Positions 9,459-18,157 of a stretch of 64,000 nucleotides of DNA are shown piece after piece. A model generated the notes under the pieces. The model had not been told where the DNA came from, ran no database searches, and saw only the letters and a program-made list of their open reading frames with translations. Numbering within the stretch: the stretch's first letter is position 1; the number at the start of each line of letters is the position of its first letter. The position numbers and the translations under genes were made by a program. The stretch lies in the NCBI GenBank assembly GCA_016716505.1, contig JADJWF010000002.1, positions 496,001 through 560,000 on the forward strand, read 5' to 3'. Source of the stretch: Verrucomicrobiota bacterium (GTDB lineage: Bacteria; Verrucomicrobiota; Verrucomicrobiia; Limisphaerales; J093).

Positions 9459-10433
9459 TCAGGCGAACGCCAGCGCCGCCGCGCCCGCCGCCAGTAGCCA
9501 GATCACCAGCACCGCCCGCGTCCGGCTCAGGCCCCGCCGCACGAGGCGGTGCGACAGGTGATTGTTGTCGCCCACGTAAAACGGCTTCCCCAGCCGCCAG
9601 CGGATCACCACCACCCAGACCAGATCCACCAGCGGGACCGCGAGGATGAGCAGCGGATTGAGCACCGCGAGGCGTACCGGGTGATCGGTCGAGTAAAAGT
9701 GCGGGAGAATGGCCAGCACGGCCAACAGGAAGCCCACGAGGTGGCTGCCCGCGTCGCCCAGAAAAGCCGTGGCCCTCGGATAGTTGTACGGCAGGAAGCC
9801 CAGCAGGGCACCGAAGGCCAGAAAGGCCAGGATCGCGACCAGATATTGCCCGCCGATGGCCGCCTTCATCCCGAACGCAAACGCCCCGATCGCGCCCACG
9901 CCCGCGCACAGCCCGTTCATGTTGTCGAGGAAGTTGAACGCGTTGGTCAGCGTCACAATCCATAACACCGTCACGGCGATGCTGAATGCGGCGCTCGGCA
10001 CGAACAGCGTGATGCGCACGCCGCTGGCAGCCACCAGCAACGCGATCAACACCTGCCCGCCGAACTTCGTGGCCGCGCGAAGTTCATACCGGTCATCCAG
10101 CCAACCCAAGACGACCATTCCCAGGCACCCGCCCAGCACGGCAGCCAGTTGCGGCCCCCGCCGCGCCAGACCGTGGGCCACCGCCCGCTGAGTCGCAGGA
10201 TCGAGCCAGCCCAGGGCGACGACCGCCGTCGCCATTAGGACGGGCAACGCAAGCCCGGTGAACACGGCCAGTCCACCCGCAAGCGCGACCGGCTCGGAGT
10301 GGATCTTTCGGTGCCCCGGATCATCCACGTGACCAATCCGCCGGCACCAGGCGCGCCACAGCGGAAGCGAGCCGGCTGAAGCCACCAGACCACCGGCCAG
10401 CGCCAGCAAGTAAACGTTCAGCGGAAAGATCAC
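9459..10433 (-). CDS. Undecaprenyl-phosphate GlcNAc-1-phosphate transferase-like (WecA/TagO/MraY family)
   Basis: This 324-residue polytopic membrane enzyme is predicted to move a sugar-1-phosphate from a UDP-sugar to undecaprenyl phosphate, the first membrane step of a surface polysaccharide. Family motifs appear in order: an early cytoplasmic loop DDPGHRKIHSEPVALAGGLA, the Asp-Asp pair in VVLGWLDDRYELRAATKFGG, NAFNFLDNMNGLCAG, FLGDAGSHLVGF, and the substrate-specificity loop YVGDNNHLSHRLVRRG. The last motif is WecA-like, because MraY carries a different HHH pattern. About ten membrane helices are evident. It lies downstream of an oxidoreductase on the same strand and near a GDP-fucose synthase, consistent with polysaccharide synthesis. 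The exact sugar is not known. Confidence 0.88.
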   Translation of the reverse strand: MIFPLNVYLLALAGGLVASAGSLPLWRAWCRRIGHVDDPGHRKIHSEPVALAGGLAVFTGLALPVLMATAVVALGWLDPATQRAVAHGLARRGPQLAAVLGGCLGMVVLGWLDDRYELRAATKFGGQVLIALLVAASGVRITLFVPSAAFSIAVTVLWIVTLTNAFNFLDNMNGLCAGVGAIGAFAFGMKAAIGGQYLVAILAFLAFGALLGFLPYNYPRATAFLGDAGSHLVGFLLAVLAILPHFYSTDHPVRLAVLNPLLILAVPLVDLVWVVVIRWRLGKPFYVGDNNHLSHRLVRRGLSRTRAVLVIWLLAAGAAALAFA

Positions 10434-10477
10434 GTCGAAGCCGGAACGGGCCCCCTGCGTTTTCGGGTGTCGTCGGC

Positions 10478-11635
10478 CTACCGCACAAAAGACTTGGTGA
10501 AGTCCTCGGCCTGGACCTCCACGACCTTCTTCTCAAACCGCGATTCCGCGATGAGCTGCTGCAGCGTCTTCTCGTAGGCGGCGCCGTCCAACGGCAGTTC
10601 GATCGTCTGGCCGGTGAGCGAGCTGAACAACATCGCGTTGGCGAGCTCGACCGAGTTCATCCCTTCGGCCCCGGGCGCCACCAGCGGCGCGCCGTCGAGG
10701 ATGGCGTCCACGAAGTTCTGGGTCAGCGTGGCGTGCTGGGCGGGTGCGTTGTCGAACGGAATTTCGACGTTCCAGACATCTGGCCGCGCAAAGCCCGTCT
10801 TCGCCGCGCGACTGAACTCAATCATATCCGTCTCATTCCGCGTGAACGTCAGGCGATTGTGTTCAAGCACCAGCTTGCCGCGGGTACCGCACAGTTCGAG
10901 CCGGTTTGTGCCGGGCGCCTCGCCGGTGGAGGTGATGAACACCCCGGTCGCCCCCGACGCCCACTCCCAGTAGGCCGTGACGTTGTCCTCCACCTCGATG
11001 TTGTGGTAGCGCCCAAGCTGGCAGAAGCCGCGCACTTTGGCCGGCATGCCGCAGAGCCACTGCAGGATGTCGAGGTTGTGCGGACACTGATTGAGCAGCG
11101 CGCCGCCCCCCTCCCCCTTCCACGTGGCGCGCCAGCCGCCGCTGGCGTAATACGCCTCCGTGCGGTACCAGTCCGTGATAATCCAGCTCAGGCGAACGAT
11201 TTGCCCCAGCTCGCCGCTGGAGATGAGCTTCTTGATCTTCACGTAACGCGGCTCGGTGCGAAGTTGGAACATCGCGGCAAAGACTTGCCTCGGCCGCTGC
11301 GTGTGTGCGGCGATCAACCGCTCGGCGTCGGCCTTGTGCACCGAGATGGGCTTCTCGACCATCACGTGCAAACCCGCTTCGAGTGCGCCAATGCCCAGGG
11401 TGGTGTGCTGGTAGTGCGGCGTGGCGATGATCACCGCGTCCACTGCGCCCGAGCGGATCAACTCCTCGCCGTCTTTGAACGTCCGAAGCCCCTTGGCAGC
11501 CCACGGGTCCAGCGGCGCCAGCGCGTCCGCCACCGCCGTCAGTTGGCAGCGGGAAACCTTGCCGTTGAGCAGATAATCGGCGTGGTACTTGCCGATGTTG
11601 CCCATCCCGATGATGCCGATACGAACGGAATTCAT
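10478..11635 (-). CDS. Gfo/Idh/MocA family NAD(P)-dependent oxidoreductase
   Basis: This 385-residue cytoplasmic dehydrogenase has an N-terminal Rossmann fold (MNSVRIGIIGMGNIGKYHAD), the family EKP motif (HVMVEKPISVHKADAE), and a C-terminal alpha/beta substrate domain with the conserved His in GGGALLNQCPHNLDILQWL. Members oxidise or isomerise sugars or inositols using tightly bound NAD(P). The substrate is not identifiable. I chose the ATG at 11633-11635 because it opens directly into the Rossmann strand; a longer frame adds 37 unconserved residues. It is followed 44 bp later by the WecA-like gene on the same strand. Confidence 0.9.
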   Translation of the reverse strand: MNSVRIGIIGMGNIGKYHADYLLNGKVSRCQLTAVADALAPLDPWAAKGLRTFKDGEELIRSGAVDAVIIATPHYQHTTLGIGALEAGLHVMVEKPISVHKADAERLIAAHTQRPRQVFAAMFQLRTEPRYVKIKKLISSGELGQIVRLSWIITDWYRTEAYYASGGWRATWKGEGGGALLNQCPHNLDILQWLCGMPAKVRGFCQLGRYHNIEVEDNVTAYWEWASGATGVFITSTGEAPGTNRLELCGTRGKLVLEHNRLTFTRNETDMIEFSRAAKTGFARPDVWNVEIPFDNAPAQHATLTQNFVDAILDGAPLVAPGAEGMNSVELANAMLFSSLTGQTIELPLDGAAYEKTLQQLIAESRFEKKVVEVQAEDFTKSFVR

Positions 11636-11694
11636 GCGCCGGAGAGTAGCCGCCCTGCCCTGATTGACCAGCCGCCGATGTGACGTCGCGGCCC

Positions 11695-12612
11695 CTATGG
11701 TGCGGGCGTGGCGGGTTTGAGACCGCGCAGGTGCTCGTCGAACCAATCCGCCAGCAACGGCAGGTCATCGAGAATATTCGGCCAGCCGTGGGCTTTGCCC
11801 TCGCGCACGATCAGCTTCGTCGGCACGCCGGCCGCCGCCGCCTTTTCGATGAAGAGGTGCGCCTGCTGGATCGGCACCAAGCGGTCCGCGTCGCCGTGGA
11901 TGATGAGCGTCGGCGCGGTTTTCGCGGTGATGAAGTTCACGGGCGAGATTTCCCGGCCCAGTTGCTGGCGCCCCTCGGGCGTGTCCGACCGCGGACCGAA
12001 GGCAGGCTTGAAGTCCTTGAGGATTCCCACGCCCACAGCGTCCTCCCCCGGCGCGCCGTAGTTGAGGACATCGGTCGGCGGGAAGAAACAGGCCACCGCC
12101 GCCACTGCGCTGCTCTCGCGGTCCACGGGGTCGCGGGCGTCGGCCTTGCCCGGCCCCCCTTGCGTGCCCAAGGTGAGCGACAGATGCCCGCCCGCGCTCG
12201 CGCCGAACACGCCGAGCTTGTCCGGCCGAACCCCGTACTGCGCGGCGTGATACCGGATGAACCGCACCGCGCGATGCACATCTTCGGTGATCTCCGGAAT
12301 GGTGTATTTCGGCTGCGAGCCATGCACCACCGCGAACACCACGTAGCCGCGATCGAGGAAGACGCGGAAGAAGGCCGGGTTGATGGCCTCCTTCGAGGAG
12401 AAGAAGCCGCCGCTGACCATGAAGATGACCCCGAAGCCGTTGGTTGCCGCCGGTCGGAAGACATCCATCGTCAACGCCACGCCGTGTTTCCGACCGTAGA
12501 TGACGTCCTCGGTGCGTTGCCAGTCGGCCGCGCGGCTGTGGAAAGTGGCCGCGAAGAGGCCCAGACCGATCAAAAGGGAGAACAGCGGAGCGGTGCGTTT
12601 CATGCGTTTCAT
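11695..12612 (-). CDS. Secreted alpha/beta-hydrolase (BD-FAE/esterase-like)
   Basis: This 305-residue enzyme starts MKRMKRTAPLFSLLIGLGLF with a signal peptide ending near HSRAAD. The nucleophile elbow is VFGASAGGHLSLTLG (GxSxG). The acid is probably in LIIHGDADRLVPIQQ and the histidine in GKAHGWPN. The oxyanion-type motif of the family is seen near IFMVSGGFFSS. Such enzymes are esterases or lipases of small ester substrates outside the cytoplasm; the substrate is unknown. Its start overlaps the stop of the upstream RibD-C gene by four bases (ATGA), so translation is probably coupled. I chose the first of two close ATGs because it makes this overlap. Confidence 0.87.
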   Translation of the reverse strand: MKRMKRTAPLFSLLIGLGLFAATFHSRAADWQRTEDVIYGRKHGVALTMDVFRPAATNGFGVIFMVSGGFFSSKEAINPAFFRVFLDRGYVVFAVVHGSQPKYTIPEITEDVHRAVRFIRYHAAQYGVRPDKLGVFGASAGGHLSLTLGTQGGPGKADARDPVDRESSAVAAVACFFPPTDVLNYGAPGEDAVGVGILKDFKPAFGPRSDTPEGRQQLGREISPVNFITAKTAPTLIIHGDADRLVPIQQAHLFIEKAAAAGVPTKLIVREGKAHGWPNILDDLPLLADWFDEHLRGLKPATPAP

Positions 12613-13448
12613 TGCTTTCTTGCGCGGGACGATAACCGCCGGGCTGGTGCCGGGCAATCGCCGGCTTCGGACACCTTGCGTGGCCGGACGGCGAAGACAC
12701 AGAAAAGCTCGTCGCCCACGCGCCGGCAGCGTTGCAACTCCAGCCGGGTGGCGTCCGCCAGCACCTTGGCCCCTTCCCCGCTGGCGATGGTGGGCGCCTC
12801 CTGGCCGCCGAAAACCAGCGGACAAATGGTCAGGTGGAGTTCATCCACCAGCCCGGCTTTGAACATGGCCGCGTTCAATTCGCCGCCGCCTTCGCAGAGC
12901 AAGCGTCTCACTCCCCAGCGTGCGGTCAGCCACCGCAGGGCGGCAGCAAGGTCAAGGTGCCGCTCGCCGCAGATCACCACTTCGTCGGCCGCCGCGGCCA
13001 GCCGGCGCAGGCCGCGGCGTCCGGCGCGGCGGGTGGTTAAGACGATGATGGGCGAGAATCGCTTCTGAAAGAGAGGCAGCGTGGCCGGCAGCGAACCCGA
13101 GCCGCTGACCACCACGCGCAGATTGAACTCGGCCAGCCCCCGCTTGAGGCGTTGACGTTGGTAGCGCGGCCCGCCCGCATCGAGATGCACCTCGCCCGCC
13201 GCTGCCGTGCGCGCGCCGCACATCACGGCATCCACCGTCGCCCGCAGTTCGTACAGATGTGCAACATCCCGCCGGCTGCCGAAGGAGGACACGGCGCGAT
13301 TGGCCGTGGCGATCTTGCCGTCCGCGGTCATGGCCATGTTGATCAGCACGAACGGCGGCCGGGCCCGGCGCCACTGCTGCGTGACCGCCGGTGCCGCCAG
13401 GTCAACGACGTTCGCCCGCGGCCATCCGCCCCCGGAGTTTCGAGTCAT
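12609..13448 (-). CDS. RibD C-terminal (HTP reductase/dihydrofolate reductase-like) protein
   Basis: This 279-residue protein has the RibD_C fold, found in the reductase half of riboflavin synthesis and in free-standing reductases. It shows PFVLINMAMTADGKIATAN, a DAVMCGARTAAA segment, and the C-terminal signature RRLLCEGGGELNAAMFKAGL followed by VDELHLTICPLVFGG. The deaminase domain of bifunctional RibD is absent, so it may work in riboflavin-like, pterin or another nucleotide pathway. Both ends overlap neighbours by four bases: its start with the queA stop and its stop with the hydrolase start. This suggests one tightly coupled operon. Confidence 0.85.
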   Translation of the reverse strand: MTRNSGGGWPRANVVDLAAPAVTQQWRRARPPFVLINMAMTADGKIATANRAVSSFGSRRDVAHLYELRATVDAVMCGARTAAAGEVHLDAGGPRYQRQRLKRGLAEFNLRVVVSGSGSLPATLPLFQKRFSPIIVLTTRRAGRRGLRRLAAAADEVVICGERHLDLAAALRWLTARWGVRRLLCEGGGELNAAMFKAGLVDELHLTICPLVFGGQEAPTIASGEGAKVLADATRLELQRCRRVGDELFCVFAVRPRKVSEAGDCPAPARRLSSRARKQ

Positions 13449-14518
13449 AGGATCAGCATCGCGTCACCGTAGCTGAAGAAACGATACCGCTCCGCGATGG
13501 CCTGCGCGTAAGCGGAAAGGATCAGCTCGCGACCGCGCTCCTCGCCCGGCGCGGCAAAAGCGCTCACCAACATCAGCAGCGTGGATTCGGGCAAATGGAA
13601 GTTCGTGAGCAGCGCGTCCGCCACTTGGAAGCGAAACGGCGGATGGATGAAGATTCCCGTCCTGCCCCGGCCCGGCGCCAGCGCGCCTGCGCCCGCGGCC
13701 GCCACGCTCTCCAGGACGCGCACCGTTGTCGTTCCCACCGCGACCACTCGGCCACCCCCGCGCCGCGTGGCACGGATCAGTTCCACCGTCTCGCCCGGCA
13801 GCTCGTACGCCTCCTCGTGCATTCGGTGCTCGCTCAGCTTCGCCACCTTCACCGGCGCAAACGTGCCCAGCCCGACGTGCAGCGTCACGAAGCCCACCCG
13901 GACGCCGCTGGCCCGCGCCTGATCCAGCAGTTCGCGCGTGAAATGCAGACCGGCGGTGGGCGCGGCCACGGAACCCGACGGTCGGGCAAAGACGGTCTGA
14001 TAGCGGCTGGCGTCTTCAGGGCACGGCCCCTCCGGACGCGCGATGTACGGGGGCAACGGGACTTCTCCGGCGCCCTCCAGCGCGGCCTGGATGTCCGGCA
14101 TTCCGGCAAACCCGAGGCGGTACAAACCCTCGTCATTCTTCTCCCGCACCGTCGCGTGAAAGGGTGCGGGCGAGCCGTCCAGACAACGAAACTCGAGGCG
14201 GGTTCCGACCCGCACCCGCTTGCCGGGTCTGAGCATCACCCACCAATCGTTTTTGCCGACTTCTTCGGCGAGCAGCACCTCGACTTCGCCCCCCGTGCCG
14301 GGCTTGTAAGCGCGCAGGCGCGCCGGGATGACCCGCGAATCGTTGAGAATCAGGGCGTCGCCCGGCCGGAGGTAGTTGAGCAGATCGGTGAAGCGCCGAT
14401 GCTCAATCGTGCCGTCGGTGCGATGCAGGACCAGCAAACGGGACCCCGCGCGCTGGGCTGCCGGCACCTGCGCGATCAGCTCCGCCGGCAGTTCGTAATG
14501 AAAGTCGGCCGTTCGCAC
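13445..14518 (-). CDS. queA: S-adenosylmethionine:tRNA ribosyltransferase-isomerase
   Basis: This 357-residue enzyme transfers the ribosyl group of S-adenosylmethionine to preQ1 at tRNA position 34, giving epoxyqueuosine. It begins with FHYELPAELIAQVPAAQR (family N-terminus) and has DALILNDSRVIPARL, SVAAPTAGLHFTRELLDQ, RVGFVTLHVGLGTFAPV, HRMHEEAYELP and LTNFHLPESTLLMLVSAFA, all QueA signatures. The start codon is GTG (14516-14518), chosen because it lies ten bases after the fucose synthase stop and just before the conserved F-x-Y-x-L-P. Its stop overlaps the RibD-C start (ATGA). Confidence 0.95.
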   Translation of the reverse strand: MRTADFHYELPAELIAQVPAAQRAGSRLLVLHRTDGTIEHRRFTDLLNYLRPGDALILNDSRVIPARLRAYKPGTGGEVEVLLAEEVGKNDWWVMLRPGKRVRVGTRLEFRCLDGSPAPFHATVREKNDEGLYRLGFAGMPDIQAALEGAGEVPLPPYIARPEGPCPEDASRYQTVFARPSGSVAAPTAGLHFTRELLDQARASGVRVGFVTLHVGLGTFAPVKVAKLSEHRMHEEAYELPGETVELIRATRRGGGRVVAVGTTTVRVLESVAAAGAGALAPGRGRTGIFIHPPFRFQVADALLTNFHLPESTLLMLVSAFAAPGEERGRELILSAYAQAIAERYRFFSYGDAMLIL

Positions 14519-14528
14519 GCGCTGGTCG

Positions 14529-15473
14529 TCACGCCGGCGTACCGAACCGGCGCAGGAAGTCCTCGTACGCGCCGCGAATCCCAGCGTCGAAATCCACCTC
14601 CGGTCGCCAGCCCAGGGAGAAAATGCGGGAGCTGTCCATCAGCTTGCGGGGCGTGCCATCGGGCTTGGTCGGGTCCCAGGCAATCTCCCCGGCGTAACCG
14701 ACCACCCGCGCGACCCGTTCCGCCAGTTCCTTGATGGTGAGATCCCAACCGCTGCCGACGTTGATGAACTGCTCTTCGCTGTACTCGCGCATGAGGAACA
14801 CGCACGCCCGGCCCAGGTCGTCCGCGTGCAGGAATTCGCGGCGCGGTGTGCCGGTGCCCCAGCACACGACCCGCGGCGCGCGGGCCACCTTCGCTTCGTG
14901 GAACCGGCGGATCAGCGCCGGCAGGACATGCGAGTTCAGCGGATCATAGTTGTCGTTGGGACCGTAGAGATTAGTGGGCATGGCGCTGATAAAGTCGCAG
15001 CCATGTTGCCGGCGATAGGCCTGGCAGAGCTTGATGCCGGCGATCTTTGCGATGGCGTACCATTCGTTCGTCGGCTCCAGGGGCCCAGTCAGCAGCGACT
15101 CCTCGCGCAGGGGCTGCGGGGCCAGCTTCGGGTAGATGCACGAACTGCCGAGGAACAGCAGCCTGCGCACGCCGGCGCGCCAGGCCTCGTGGATCACGTT
15201 GCACTCGAGCACGAGGTTGTTGAAGAGGAAGTCGGCCGGGAAATCGTTGTTGGCCTTGATGCCGCCGACCTTCGCCGCCGCCACGAAGACAAACTCCGGC
15301 CGCTCCTCGGCGAAGAACCGGCGGACCGCCGCCGCATCGAGCAAATCCAGCTCCGCGTGGGTCCGGCCGATCAGGCGGGTGAAGCCTTCGCGCTCGAGGG
15401 CGCGCCAGATGGCGCTGCCCACCAGGCCGCGGTGGCCGGCCACGTAAATCCTCGCGTCGCGTGCCATCTCCAT
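14529..15473 (-). CDS. fcl: GDP-L-fucose synthase
   Basis: This 314-residue SDR enzyme makes GDP-L-fucose from GDP-4-keto-6-deoxymannose by epimerisation and NADPH reduction. The Rossmann motif is YVAGHRGLVGSAIWRALERE. The catalytic YxxxK lies in PTNEWYAIAKIAGIKLCQAY, and the family segment is FISAMPTNLYGPNDNYDPLN. HADDLGRACVFLM and FINVGSGWDLTIKEL complete the fold. The protein is near full length for the family. GDP-fucose feeds fucosylated surface glycans, which fits the WecA-like transferase nearby. The queA start follows ten bases downstream. An alternative start two codons later is possible. Confidence 0.93.
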   Translation of the reverse strand: MEMARDARIYVAGHRGLVGSAIWRALEREGFTRLIGRTHAELDLLDAAAVRRFFAEERPEFVFVAAAKVGGIKANNDFPADFLFNNLVLECNVIHEAWRAGVRRLLFLGSSCIYPKLAPQPLREESLLTGPLEPTNEWYAIAKIAGIKLCQAYRRQHGCDFISAMPTNLYGPNDNYDPLNSHVLPALIRRFHEAKVARAPRVVCWGTGTPRREFLHADDLGRACVFLMREYSEEQFINVGSGWDLTIKELAERVARVVGYAGEIAWDPTKPDGTPRKLMDSSRIFSLGWRPEVDFDAGIRGAYEDFLRRFGTPA

Positions 15474-15923
15474 GATGGCCGCAGGTTAAGCGCCGCCCCG
15501 CCTGAAGCAAGCCGGAGCGGCCGTCAACGCGCCGGGAAAGCTGAAGAGGGAGGGGCCGGCGGACGGTTGAAGCCCATCCCGTGGCAGGCACCAGTTCTGC
15601 GCCGCCGCGGCCACCATTCGCTGGCCCAAAAGCGTCCTCCGCCGGTGGTAGCGAGCGGCATGGTTTCTCCGCTTGTTCGCTCCGCGGCATCGGCCTACGC
15701 TGCTGACCGGCAATGGAGTTTGCCGTCTGGCTCGTCCAGAAAACCGCCTGAATCGTTTTCAGCGCTGATGACTCCTGCCGAACTGCGGAAGCTGATCGGT
15801 GGCGAAGTGATGTGGAGTCAGCTCCAGACCGGGCGGCCGAACGCGCAGGCAAGCGCGTCCGAAGCCCTCGCTTTCCACGCCACGGGTTGGCGTTGAGGCG
15901 AATGTTCCCGAACCCATCCGTTT
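15474..15923. other. Intergenic region with one possible 42-residue ORF
   Basis: These 450 bp lie between divergent fcl and the DUF190 gene, so promoters for both should be here. A plus-strand frame at 15768-15896 would encode 42 residues (MTPAELRKLIGGEVMWSQLQ at its start). It has plausible composition but no recognisable family and no clear ribosome-binding site, so I do not call it a gene. Confidence 0.35.
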
Positions 15924-16283
15924 ATGCATCTCCCCCATGAAGCCATGCTGCTGCGGATTTTCCTTGGCGAATCCGACCGCTGGCAGCACCGCCCGCTCTA
16001 CGAAGCCATCGTCCTCAAGGCGCGCGAGGCGCACCTGGCCGGCGCCACCGTGCTGCGCGGACCGATGGGCTTCGGCAAATCCAGCCGGCTCCACACGGCG
16101 AAAATCCTCCGCCTCTCGATGGACCTGCCCCTGGTCATCGAAATCGTGGACACCGAGGAGAAGATCCAGGCTTTCCTGCCTGTGCTGGACGAAATGATGC
16201 AGGGCGGTTTGGTCACGCTGGAAAAGGTGAAGGTGATTGACTACCGCGCCGGCCCGGAGGCCGAGGCCTCGCCGGAAATCTGA
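15924..16283 (+). CDS. DUF190 domain protein
   Basis: This 119-residue protein matches the DUF190 family, a PII-like ferredoxin-fold domain. It shows LLRIFLGESDRWQHRPLYEA, the VLRGPMGFGKSSRLHTAKIL segment (the family's 'v.rG..Gfg' loop), LSMDLPLVIEIVDTEEKI and GGLVTLEKVKVI. DUF190 genes are often next to ion-transport genes and may act as small-ligand sensors, by analogy with PII; this is inference. The antiporter start lies 12 bp after its stop and the universal stress gene 7 bp after that, so all three form one operon. Confidence 0.88.
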   Translation: MHLPHEAMLLRIFLGESDRWQHRPLYEAIVLKAREAHLAGATVLRGPMGFGKSSRLHTAKILRLSMDLPLVIEIVDTEEKIQAFLPVLDEMMQGGLVTLEKVKVIDYRAGPEAEASPEI

Positions 16284-16295
16284 ACCCGCCCGATC

Positions 16296-17510
16296 ATGGA
16301 CAACATCTGGTTCATCGCCGCGTTTTGGATGGGGCTGGCGCTGCTGGCCAGCTTGATCTCCATCCGGCTGGGCATCTCGGTCGCCTTGATCGAGATACTC
16401 GTGGGCGTGGTGGTCGGCAATCTGCATGGCCCGGGCCAGGCGCCGCTCCTGCACACGACCGAATGGACCAACTTCCTGGCGATGCTCGGCAGCGGCGTGC
16501 TGACGTTTCTGGCCGGGGCGGAAATTGACCCCGCCTCGCTCAAGGCCAACCTGCGAGCCAGCATGACCATCGGGGTCGTCTCATTTTTGCTGCCGTTTCT
16601 GGGCGTGTGGTTCTTTGCGCAATACGTCCTGCACTGGCCGTTGCACCAGGCCTGGATCGCGGGCATCGCGCTGTCCACCACCAGCGTGGCGGTGGTCTAT
16701 GCGGTGATGATCGAAGGCGGGTTGGGCAGCACGCCGCTGGGCAAAACGCTGCTGGCCGCCTGCTTCATCACCGACTTCGGCACGGTGCTGGCGCTGGGCG
16801 TCCTGTTCGCCGACTTCAACCTCTGGCTCATCGTCTTCGTCGGCGTGTCGGCGGTGCTGCTCTGGTTCATGCCGCGCTGGACGCGCTTCATCATCACCCG
16901 GCTGGGCGCGACGCGCGTGAGCGAGCCGGAGGTGAAGTTCCTCTTCCTGGTCTTGTTCTTCCTCGGCGGGTTGGCGTCCACCGCCAAGAGTGAGGCCGTG
17001 CTGCCGGCCTATCTGCTGGGCCTCGTCGTCGCCGGCGTGTTTCTGCGCGACAAGACCCTCGTGCATCGGATGCGTTCCATCGCCTTCGCCATCTTCACGC
17101 CGTTCTACTTCATTAAGGCGGGCCTGTTTGTCTCGCTGCCGGCGCTGTGGTCCGCCCTGGGCGTCATCGCGCTGCTGCTGGCGATGAAACTGGCGACCAA
17201 GTATGTCGGCGTCTGGCCGCTCTCACGCGTGTTCTGGATGCGGTCGCGCGAGGCGAATTACACCGCGCTGCTGATGTCCACCGGGCTGACCTTTGGCACC
17301 ATCTCCGCCCTGTTCGGCCTGCAAAACCAGATTATCAGTCAGGAGCAGTACTCCGTGCTGGTGACGGTCGTCATCCTGAGCGCGTTCGTACCGACGCTGA
17401 TCGCCCAAAAGTTTTTCCAGCCGACCCTGCGGACGATGAACGCGTGGGGCCGACTCTACCAACGCAAGGTCAACGGCAAATCCACTGCCCCACCGACCAT
17501 CGGAAAGTGA
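16296..17510 (+). CDS. Cation:proton antiporter (CPA2/Kef-like membrane domain)
   Basis: This 404-residue protein has about 12 hydrophobic helices. It begins WFIAAFWMGLALLASLISIR and shows the antiporter-type loop LIEILVGVVVGNLHGPG. Other conserved segments are GIALSTTSVAVVYAVMIEGG, the acidic LAACFITDFGTVLALGVLF (the conserved Asp pair region), and ILSAFVPTLIAQ near the end. It exchanges Na+ or K+ for protons across the cytoplasmic membrane. No C-terminal TrkA-N domain is attached; the following universal stress protein may supply ATP-dependent control. It sits in the DUF190-antiporter-USP operon. Confidence 0.88.
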   Translation: MDNIWFIAAFWMGLALLASLISIRLGISVALIEILVGVVVGNLHGPGQAPLLHTTEWTNFLAMLGSGVLTFLAGAEIDPASLKANLRASMTIGVVSFLLPFLGVWFFAQYVLHWPLHQAWIAGIALSTTSVAVVYAVMIEGGLGSTPLGKTLLAACFITDFGTVLALGVLFADFNLWLIVFVGVSAVLLWFMPRWTRFIITRLGATRVSEPEVKFLFLVLFFLGGLASTAKSEAVLPAYLLGLVVAGVFLRDKTLVHRMRSIAFAIFTPFYFIKAGLFVSLPALWSALGVIALLLAMKLATKYVGVWPLSRVFWMRSREANYTALLMSTGLTFGTISALFGLQNQIISQEQYSVLVTVVILSAFVPTLIAQKFFQPTLRTMNAWGRLYQRKVNGKSTAPPTIGK

Positions 17511-17517
17511 GGCCATC

Positions 17518-17943
17518 ATGTTTCAGAAAATACTTGTCGGTTACGACGGCTCGAAAGGCGGGCGCGCCGCGCTTGAGCGCGCCGCGGCGCTCGCCCGCGA
17601 AGGCAACGCGCAACTGACCGCCATCTGGGTCCGCCAACCCCTGCCCCGACACGCCGACCTGCCCGGCGAACCAGAAGGTGAGGAGGAAGCGGCACACGAC
17701 TACTTCGCGGAGCGCAAACGCGAAGTCGAGGAGGTGGCCAAACGGTTTGGTGTCCCCATCACCTGCGAGAGCAAGGCCGGCCACGCCGCCAAGGTCATCG
17801 TCAACTTCGCCAAGGAAAAGGGCTTTGACCTCATCGTCGTCGGCCACAGCGATCATTCCGAACTCTGGGGCCGCCTGCTCGGCGACACCGCCGACCGCAT
17901 CAGCGATCACGCCCATTGCAGCGTGCTGATTGTGAAGGCGTGA
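17518..17943 (+). CDS. Universal stress protein (UspA family)
   Basis: This 141-residue protein starts MFQKILVGYDGSKGGRAALE, with the UspA 'vGyDGS.....Al..A..lA' signature. It ends with FDLIVVGHSDHSELWGRLLG and CSVLIVKA, the nucleotide-binding region. The canonical G-x2-G glycine is replaced by Asp (GHSD), so ATP binding may be altered. Length and fold are standard. It starts 7 bp after the antiporter stop, so it probably regulates that transporter. Confidence 0.9.
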   Translation: MFQKILVGYDGSKGGRAALERAAALAREGNAQLTAIWVRQPLPRHADLPGEPEGEEEAAHDYFAERKREVEEVAKRFGVPITCESKAGHAAKVIVNFAKEKGFDLIVVGHSDHSELWGRLLGDTADRISDHAHCSVLIVKA

Positions 17944-18157
17944 ACCGGCCTGCCCGGGTCGCCCAAGGCAAGCTTCGCCATTTGCCATCGGCTGCTCCAA
18001 GGCCAGCAGCACGTCGGGCTGGGCCTCGTTGCTGATCGTAGATCAAGCGTTCCGGAACACAGCGAGCGAGGCCTCGCGAGCCAGATCGGGGCGGCCAGCG
18101 TGGGTGAGATGCTGCCCCCTTAACCCGCGAGATCATGTTCATCGCGCGCCACCTCGC

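Noticed and set aside
17944..18157. Rest of an integrase or a transposase between the universal stress gene and the integrase fragment
   Set aside because: No frame here has recombinase catalytic motifs or a recognisable transposase; it is likely rearranged DNA.
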